This document shows, in pieces, positions 58,800 to 64,000 of a stretch of DNA of 64,000 bases; within the stretch, counting starts at the first letter, position 1, and each line of letters opens with the position of its first letter. A program made the position numbers and the translations under genes. The stretch lies in the NCBI RefSeq assembly GCF_000971335.1, contig NZ_JZJL01000004.1:1-64000 (forward strand), read 5' to 3'. The notes under the pieces are model-generated. The model was not told the DNA's origin. It did no database searches and saw nothing but the letters and a program-made list of their open reading frames with translations. This DNA is from Chromobacterium vaccinii (GTDB lineage Bacteria > Pseudomonadota > Gammaproteobacteria > Burkholderiales > Chromobacteriaceae).

Positions 58800-59147
58800 A
58801 TGAGCATTTACCGTCACAAGCAGGGCGCCCGTCTGGCCGAAGCCGTGGTCACCAATGGCCTGATCTTCCTGGCGGGCCAGGTGCCGGAAAACACCGACGC
58901 CGACGCGCGCGGCCAGACCGAGAATGTGCTCGCTCAGATCGATGCCCTGCTGGCAGAGCTGGATTCGGACAAGAGCAAGATCGTCGACGTCACCATTTTC
59001 CTGGCGAACCTGGCCGACTACGACGCGATGAACGCCGCCTGGGACGCCTGGGTGCCGGCCGGCAACGTGCCCGCCCGCGCCACGGTGGAAGCCAAGCTGG
59101 CGAATCCGGCGTGGAAAGTGGAAATCAAGCTGGTGGCCGCGCGCTGA
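58800..59147 (+). CDS. RidA/YjgF-family protein
   Basis: A 115 aa member of the Rid family. RidA proteins hydrolyse reactive enamine/imine intermediates made by PLP enzymes. Typical segments are GLIFLAGQVPENTDADARGQTENVLAQIDALL and PARATVEAKLANPAWKVEI. The Arg in PARATVEA matches the key RidA arginine. AAGGAG precedes the ATG. Its place after two PLP enzymes fits removal of 2-aminocrotonate-type by-products. Confidence 0.92.
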   Translation: MSIYRHKQGARLAEAVVTNGLIFLAGQVPENTDADARGQTENVLAQIDALLAELDSDKSKIVDVTIFLANLADYDAMNAAWDAWVPAGNVPARATVEAKLANPAWKVEIKLVAAR

Positions 59148-59206
59148 TCAACTGTGCAACACTGCTGGGGGATTGATGGCGGCGACGCCGGTCCCGTCGG
59201 GATTCG

Positions 59207-59243
59207 AAAGCCCGGAGCCTGCATCGCAGGTTCCGGGCTTTTT
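59207..59243 (+). terminator. Intrinsic terminator after the ridA-like gene
   Basis: Stem AAGCCCGGAGCCTGC/GCAGGTTCCGGGCTT (with one mismatch) and a run of five T residues. Confidence 0.85.
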
Positions 59244-59512
59244 CATTTCGTCAGCGCACCTGTTGATCCCGGGCGGATGACAATCGTCTTCCATTTTCTC
59301 TTTGCCGCAACGGCGCGCCCAGCCGGGATTCGGTTGGGTTGGATAACATTCCTAAGTAATTTCAATTAGTTATTTTCCAATTGAAACGTCATTTTGTCTT
59401 CGCTAGAACGGATGTAGGCGCTTCATTCAAGCCGGCAGGCAGGGATGGGCGCCTTTTTCATATCCGGCTGTTTGATTTTCCGGCCGGGAAGGCTTCCAGG
59501 GAGATAGGCACA
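59244..59512 (+). promoter_or_regulatory. Leader of the 531 aa CxxCH protein gene
   Basis: About 270 bp with no gene. It contains an inverted repeat TTTCAATT-N11-AATTGAAA (59360-59386) in an AT-rich patch, a good operator candidate. Further down AGGCGC (59416-59421) can pair with GCGCCT (59449-59454), followed by TTTTT, giving a possible attenuator 54 bp before the start. No known riboswitch is recognised. Confidence 0.45.
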
Positions 59513-61108
59513 ATGTTCATCCTCAAACCGATTGCCGTCGCATCGATTTCGCTTACCGCGTTGCTGGCCAGCGGAACCAGCCAGGCGCAAAACGCGCTTC
59601 CCGTCGATGTGGCGCCGACCTGTACGGTGGCCCCGGGCATATTCCAGAGCTGGTTCCTGCTCGACCGGGTGACGCCCAATGGCGCGGTCACGCCGGCCAA
59701 CAGCGTCAAGTTCAACCACGACACCGTCAATCCTCCGGCCAGCAACAAGACCATCAATTGCAATTTCTACCAGTGGTCGCAGCGGATATTCCTGTGGCTG
59801 ACGTCCTCGCCGATGCGCATGTACGGCGGCAACGGCACGGTGATGGATTCGGTGGCGTTCTACAGCGTGCTGGACAGCGACGACGGCAAGGCGCGCTGCC
59901 TGGTCAATCGTGAACTGGGCGTGAACACCTGCGGCGGCAAGCCGGCCTCGGTGTTCAACATCCGGGTGAACAAGCCGCGCTTCGACAAGACCGATACCGT
60001 CGACAAGGACAGCGCGGTCAACCAGGCCGACGGCAGCGGACCGAAGCAGGCGGATGGCGCGGCCTTGATGGCGCAGGGCGGCAAGATGGTCTACTACACC
60101 ATCCTGGTCAACGATGTGTATGCCTTCTTCGCATCTGCCAGCGGCACCAAGAACCCCAGACTGCGTTTTCCCACCACCCAGGCCGAGCTCGACAAGGTGC
60201 TGGCCTGGGCCAAGCAACACCATCATCAGGTGCCGGACGCCGACGCGCTGGCGCTGGAGTTGAAGGCTTCCTGGGTGGACGCCGGCGGTCTGGACACCAA
60301 CCGCTACATCACCACCGTGGGCGAGATTCCGGTGTTCGATACCAGCGATCCGCAGAAATGGGTGCAAACCGGCAGCCGCCAGGCGTTGCTGGCGCTGGTG
60401 GGCTTGCATGTGGTCGGCAGCGCGGCCGGGCATCCGGAAATGATCTGGGCCACCTATGAGCACGACAACAACTCGCCCAACGGCGCTTATTCCTATGTCA
60501 ACGCCAAGGGCGCCACTGTGGCGGTGCCGCAGGAAGTGCCGCGCGGCATGCTGTTTTCGGCCAATGGCGCGACCGGGCCGTTCAACGTCCAGCACATGTA
60601 CGTCGATCCGGATGCCAGCCCGCTGACGATCAAGGCCAGCACCGGACAAACCATCTCGCCCAGCGACACTCTGCGGACCTTCCCCTGGGGCGTGTCCGCG
60701 GCCTTGCCGATACAGCCGGCGCAAAGCGCGGCGCAGGCCAACAGCGAGGTGATTTCGATCAACAACAGCGTGCGCAGCCTGCTGAAGCAGGGCGACATCC
60801 GGCGCAACTATTTGTTGATCGGTGCCACCTGGACCAATGGCGGCAACGATCCGTACAACCCTTTCCAGCCGGTAGGCGGCAACAACCAGCCCAATCATGT
60901 CGGCGGCAACGCGCTGGCCAATTCGACGATGGAAACCTACGTCACCCTGGGCAACAAGCTGTACAACTGCTTTTCCTGCCACAACGTCGGCAAGGCCACC
61001 AACACCAACGTCAAGGCCACGGTGGGCGTCAGCCACATCTATGAGAGCATCAAGCCGTTCACCGATCCCAAGCTGAATCAGCTGTGGGAGCGCGCTTTGA
61101 CCAAGTGA
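59513..61108 (+). CDS. Exported protein with a single CxxCH (heme c-type) motif, function unknown
   Basis: A 531 aa protein with a signal peptide (FILKPIAVASISLTALLASGTSQAQ) and a mature start NALPVDVAP. Near the C-terminus lies YNCFSCHNVGK (Cys486, Cys489, His490), the pattern for covalent heme c, without other cytochrome features around it. The main body (residues 40-450) shows FYQWSQRIFLWLTSSP, VGLHVVGSAAGHPEMIWATYEHDNN and PRGMLFSANGATGPFNVQHMY, and I do not recognise its fold. GGGAG lies upstream of the ATG. It is monocistronic between hairpins. A redox or sensor role in the periplasm is a guess. Confidence 0.75.
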   Translation: MFILKPIAVASISLTALLASGTSQAQNALPVDVAPTCTVAPGIFQSWFLLDRVTPNGAVTPANSVKFNHDTVNPPASNKTINCNFYQWSQRIFLWLTSSPMRMYGGNGTVMDSVAFYSVLDSDDGKARCLVNRELGVNTCGGKPASVFNIRVNKPRFDKTDTVDKDSAVNQADGSGPKQADGAALMAQGGKMVYYTILVNDVYAFFASASGTKNPRLRFPTTQAELDKVLAWAKQHHHQVPDADALALELKASWVDAGGLDTNRYITTVGEIPVFDTSDPQKWVQTGSRQALLALVGLHVVGSAAGHPEMIWATYEHDNNSPNGAYSYVNAKGATVAVPQEVPRGMLFSANGATGPFNVQHMYVDPDASPLTIKASTGQTISPSDTLRTFPWGVSAALPIQPAQSAAQANSEVISINNSVRSLLKQGDIRRNYLLIGATWTNGGNDPYNPFQPVGGNNQPNHVGGNALANSTMETYVTLGNKLYNCFSCHNVGKATNTNVKATVGVSHIYESIKPFTDPKLNQLWERALTK

Positions 61109-61119
61109 GCGCGTAGCCG

Positions 61120-61150
61120 CGGCGCGGTCCGGACGGGCCGCGCCGTTTTT
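61120..61150 (+). terminator. Intrinsic terminator after the CxxCH protein gene
   Basis: Stem CGGCGCGG/CCGCGCCG followed by five T residues. Confidence 0.85.
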
Positions 61151-61184
61151 ATTCCGGCTTCAGGCAGGACGCCATCCGCGCGGC

Positions 61185-61454
61185 TCATTGCGGCGGCGGG
61201 GGCGGCTTGCCGTTCGGCGGCGGGGGAGGCGGATGGTCGGGCACCGCCGCCATCCGGGCCGGCATCATCTTGCACTTGCCGGTCATTTTCTCGCCGCGGG
61301 GCGTGGTGAACGATACGGCGTCGCCGGCTTGCTTGCCGTTGCAGGCCTGGAACGCCTCGTCGGGCGGCACGGGCTGGCGGTCCTGAGCGGGGGCGGCCTG
61401 GATCTATGCCGCGGCCAGCAAGGCCGATAGGAGCGGCGGAATGGCGATGCGCAT
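61185..61454 (-). pseudogene. Small exported protein gene interrupted by a TAG in the signal peptide
   Basis: Read from ATG 61454 the frame gives MRIAIPPLLSALLAAA, then TAG (61404-61406), then IQAAPAQDRQP and a mature-like domain PPDEAFQACNGKQAGDAVSFTTPRGEKMTGKC with a Pro-rich tail. The sequence before the stop is a typical signal peptide, and a cleavage site follows it, so one intact gene of about 89 codons was probably broken by a single change such as CAG to TAG. The two Cys and the GDAxSFxTPRG pattern recall small periplasmic proteins seen in other proteobacteria. A GTG at 61370 could start a cytoplasmic remnant. Confidence 0.6.
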
Positions 61455-61728
61455 GGAGCGTCTCCCGGGAGGATGTTTCACGATAGGCGGACTTTTGCAT
61501 GAAGAACAAGACGACTCCTGATCTTCCGAACAGTTTTTGTCTGATTTTTTACTTTAAAAACATCATGCAAGTAAATGTAATTCATTGATTTTTTATTGAA
61601 AATTCAATGAATTGGACCTTGTTGGCAAATTTGAACCGCAGATTTTCGACCGCTAAGACTATTGGTATGCGTTTGGTATTGACGGCGCAGCGAACCGAAA
61701 CCGCATTTCCAGCAAGGAGAGTCCAGCC
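61455..61728. other. AT-rich intergenic region with a 10-bp inverted repeat
   Basis: About 270 bp, far richer in AT than the rest of the window. AATTCATTGA (61579-61588) and TCAATGAATT (61604-61613) form a perfect inverted repeat with a 15-base centre. It lacks a T run after the stem, so an operator or a structured leader is more likely than a terminator. It presumably drives the secreted-protein pair to the right. Confidence 0.45.
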
Positions 61729-62403
61729 ATGCAGTCGAAATCCGCAATCATTCTGGCGGCCGCGCTCGGCCTGGCCGCCATCGCCGCCGGCTCCGTGTTT
61801 GCGCAGCCGCTTCCCGCATCAGGCGTAGTCCAGGAGCAGGGCATCGCCGACGCCGCCCGCCAGGGCCTGGCCGGCTTCGTCAAGCAGAACCTGGCCGAAT
61901 ACGGCGTCCGCCTGCCGGACGGCTTTCCGCTTTCGGTGGCGGATGGGCGGGAACTGGCCTCGCTGCGGCTCGGCCGGGGATTCCCGGTGTACAGCGTGAA
62001 TCCGCAGCGCCTGCTCGCCGCCGATGCCGACCTGAGCGGCTTGATGGCGCCCACCGGCAGCTGGCGCTTCGTGGCGCTGTCCGGTTCGCGGCCGGTGGGT
62101 CTGGTTACCGTGGAGAAGTTGGAGGGCCGCTGGCAAGCGATTGCCTTCGGCGCCGCCGAGCTGGCCAAAAATGTCGAGGCCGCGCAAGCCGGCCATGCCG
62201 GCCAGACCCGCTTTCTGCGGGTCTACCAGGCGCAGTCCGATTTTCTGGAAGTGGCGCAGGCGGACGGCAAGCCGCGCTTCGCCGCGCTGATGTCCGCCCG
62301 AGAGGCGCTGTCGCTGGAAAAGCAGCCGGCGCTGCTGGACGGCGCGGACCTGATCGAGCCGCTGCGCGCCGCGGTGCGCGCCAATCTGGCCAGCTTCCGT
62401 TGA
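61729..62403 (+). CDS. Exported protein of unknown function upstream of a C70-like protease
   Basis: A 224 aa protein with a signal peptide (MQSKSAIILAAALGLAAIAAGSVFA). The mature part begins QPLPASGVVQEQG and has an alternating helix/strand pattern with no cysteine and no motif I recognise. AAGGAGAG precedes the ATG. It ends 13 nt before the secreted cysteine-protease gene, so the two are very likely co-expressed and exported together. It could be an inhibitor, a folding aid or a propeptide supplied in trans; nothing in the sequence decides this. Confidence 0.75.
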   Translation: MQSKSAIILAAALGLAAIAAGSVFAQPLPASGVVQEQGIADAARQGLAGFVKQNLAEYGVRLPDGFPLSVADGRELASLRLGRGFPVYSVNPQRLLAADADLSGLMAPTGSWRFVALSGSRPVGLVTVEKLEGRWQAIAFGAAELAKNVEAAQAGHAGQTRFLRVYQAQSDFLEVAQADGKPRFAALMSAREALSLEKQPALLDGADLIEPLRAAVRANLASFR

Positions 62404-62416
62404 GGAGAGAGTGAAC

Positions 62417-63001
62417 ATGAACAAGCGCTTGAACACGACGATTCTGGCGGCGGTCTTGCTGGCGGCGGCGGCCGCCGCTCAGGCGGACAGCAAGGTGCTG
62501 GGCGTGCCCCTGACGGTGCAGGAGCACAGCCAGTGGTGCTGGGCCGGATCGAGCAAGGCGGTGCTGGCGTGGTACAAGCAGACGCCCAGCCAGTGCGCGA
62601 TCGTCAACTGGGCCTTCGGCATCAATTACGCCTGCGGCAACAGCAACTTCAACTGGAACAGCCAGGCCAACAGCCCCAACAATATGTTCGGCGGCGGCGG
62701 CAGCCTGCAGGACATATTGAGCAATTGGGGGGTGTCCAACTTTACCGTCTACGACTATCTGTCATGGACCCATGTGCTGCAGGACATCCAGGCCAACCGC
62801 CCATTCGTGATCCGTTACGGCTGGACCAATGGCGGCGGCCACTTCATCGTCGGCCGCGGCTATCAGACCGGCAGCGGCAATTACCTGTACATGATGAACC
62901 CGTGGCCGGGCGAGGGGATGACCTACGCCTCGTACAACAGCGTGGTGTCGGCCAGCGACCACGATTGGACTCACACGCTGAGGATGAGCGTCAGCCCCTG
63001 A
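62417..63001 (+). CDS. Exported papain-like cysteine protease (C70/AvrRpt2-like)
   Basis: A 194 aa protein with a signal peptide (to about residue 23, AQA). The catalytic Cys41 lies in QEHSQWCWAGSSKAVL, His142 in GGGHFIVGRGY and Asn161 in MMNPWPG, the triad order of papain-fold enzymes. The QxxxxWCWA pattern matches the AvrRpt2/C70 group. Almost the whole mature chain is the protease domain, with no N-terminal propeptide. GAGGAGAG stands seven bases before the ATG; a GTG two codons earlier is too close. It follows the 224 aa exported protein. Confidence 0.88.
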   Translation: MNKRLNTTILAAVLLAAAAAAQADSKVLGVPLTVQEHSQWCWAGSSKAVLAWYKQTPSQCAIVNWAFGINYACGNSNFNWNSQANSPNNMFGGGGSLQDILSNWGVSNFTVYDYLSWTHVLQDIQANRPFVIRYGWTNGGGHFIVGRGYQTGSGNYLYMMNPWPGEGMTYASYNSVVSASDHDWTHTLRMSVSP

Positions 63002-63020
63002 GCGGGAGGGCGGATGCGAG

Positions 63021-63043
63021 AACGGCGGGCCGAGCCCGCCGTT
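63021..63043. terminator. Hairpin between the protease gene and miaA
   Basis: A perfect 10-bp stem AACGGCGGGC/GCCCGCCGTT on a three-base loop between converging genes. T tracts are short, so termination strength is uncertain. Confidence 0.6.
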
Positions 63044-63049
63044 TGCCGT

Positions 63050-64000
63050 TCAGAAGCCGCCGGCGTAGCGCAGCGATGCGGCCGGGGGACGGCCGGCCAG
63101 GAAGTCGTCCACCGCGTCGCCGAGCAGCGCCGCCAGGCCGTCCCGCTGCGCGTCCACCGGGATCACGTCCAGGCTGCGGGTCCAGGTCAGTTGGCGTTTG
63201 GCCAGCTGGCGGGTGGCGGCGACGCCGCGCTCGACGAATTCGTCCAGGCCGTACAGGCCGTCCTGATGCTCCCAGGCCTGGCGGTAGCCGACGCAGCGCA
63301 TCGAGGGCAGATTCAGCGTCAGCTCCGGATATTCCGCGCGCAGCCGGCTGACCTCGTCCAGAAAGCCTTGCTCCAGCATGATGCGGAAGCGTTCGGCGAC
63401 GCGCGCGTGCAGCCAGCCGCGCTCGCGCGGCACCAGCGCCAGCGGCAGAAAGCGGAAGCCGGCGGCGGCTTCCTTGCCCTGGGCGATCAGCTCCGACATC
63501 GGCCTGCCGCTGAGCAGGCACACTTCCAGCGCGCGGTGGATGCGTTGCGAGTCGTTGGGATTGAGCCGCGCCGCTGTGGCCGGGTCCAGCTCGGCCAGGC
63601 GGGCGTGCATCGCCGGCCAGCCCAGCAGCGCGGCGTCGGCGTCCAGTTCGGCGCGCAGCGCGGCGTCGGCTTGCGGCAGGTCGGACAGGCCTTCCAGCAG
63701 CGCCTTGTAATAGAGCATGGTGCCGCCCACCAGCAACGGCAGCCGGCCGCGGGACTGAATTTCCGCGATCAGCCGGTTGGCGTCGGCGTGGAACTGCGCG
63801 GCGGAATAGCTTTGCAGCGGGCTGATGATGTCTATCAGATGATGGGGACAGGCGGCCATTTCCGCGGCGGAGGGCTTGGCGGTGCCGATGTCCATGCCGC
63901 GGTAGACCAGCGCCGAATCGACGCTGACGATCTCGACGGGAAAACGACAGGCCAGCTCCAGCGCCAGCCCGGTCTTGCCGGAGGCGGTGGGGCCCATCAG
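63050..64000 (-). CDS. miaA: tRNA dimethylallyltransferase MiaA (start outside the window)
   Basis: At least 316 codons; the frame is open to the right edge. MiaA adds a dimethylallyl group to A37 of tRNAs reading U-starting codons. The P-loop [46 protein letters not shown] and [10 protein letters not shown] are diagnostic. Only a few N-terminal residues are missing. It converges on the secreted-protease gene. Confidence 0.96.
   Translation of the reverse strand: MMGPTASGKTGLALELACRFPVEIVSVDSALVYRGMDIGTAKPSAAEMAACPHHLIDIISPLQSYSAAQFHADANRLIAEIQSRGRLPLLVGGTMLYYKALLEGLSDLPQADAALRAELDADAALLGWPAMHARLAELDPATAARLNPNDSQRIHRALEVCLLSGRPMSELIAQGKEAAAGFRFLPLALVPRERGWLHARVAERFRIMLEQGFLDEVSRLRAEYPELTLNLPSMRCVGYRQAWEHQDGLYGLDEFVERGVAATRQLAKRQLTWTRSLDVIPVDAQRDGLAALLGDAVDDFLAGRPPAASLRYAGGF

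Overview
The window is about 65% GC, tightly packed bacterial chromosome. Its gene content points to a motile betaproteobacterium of the Neisseriales, most like Chromobacterium. The grounds are a Neisseria-type porin, a maf/yceD/rpmF/plsX/fab cluster, a bfd-bfr pair, reverse transsulfuration genes and a large chemotaxis region with cheZ and two cheV genes. The genus call is an inference from gene content and codon style; no database search was run. I see no tRNA, rRNA, insertion sequence, prophage or CRISPR array.

Region 1 (1-15358) is chemotaxis. On the minus strand lie cheV, cheV, cheY, cheZ and the start of a cheA that runs off the left edge. Divergent to these, on the plus strand, are a FleS/FlrB-like histidine kinase, a STAS-domain protein, and a second set: cheY, cheA, cheW, a large chemoreceptor, cheR, cheB and cheD. 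The receptor carries four tandem PAS-like units of 414 nt. Unit 2 is 413 nt long because one C is missing, and this splits the gene into two reading frames.

Region 2 (15360-33902) holds metabolism and transport. It contains fdxA, gluQ, an amino-acid permease, and the glycine cleavage operon gcvT-gcvH-gcvP behind a tandem glycine riboswitch. After these come a TehB-like methyltransferase, a GGDEF-EAL protein, a DppA-like binding protein, a TetR regulator, a porin, a Rossmann/DUF2520 protein, pncB and an RsmI-like methylase. Upstream of the porin, on its strand, a good sigma-70 promoter is followed about 90 nt later by a strong intrinsic terminator with no ORF between, which suggests a small RNA gene.

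Region 3 (33899-43264) is lipid and folate synthesis: yceF/maf, and divergently yceD, rpmF, plsX, fabH, fabD, fabG, acpP, fabF, then pabB and pabC. Together these cover fatty-acid initiation and elongation, phosphatidic-acid precursor supply and p-aminobenzoate synthesis.

Region 4 (43419-59147) is mixed housekeeping: a DAACS symporter, a DUF4936 protein, tyrA, an SDR, a divergent LysR/YnfM-like MFS pair, nudJ-(197 aa protein)-mnmA, bfd and bfr with a Fur-like site, a YdgA-family protein, a delta-9 desaturase, a methyltransferase, cystathionine beta-synthase, a cystathionine gamma-synthase/lyase and a RidA-family protein.

Region 5 (59150-63050) is the most accessory-looking part. It encodes secreted products: a 531 aa protein with one CxxCH motif, a small protein gene with a stop codon inside its signal peptide, and a 224 aa secreted protein followed 13 nt later by a secreted papain-like (C70/AvrRpt2-like) cysteine protease. 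The window ends inside miaA.
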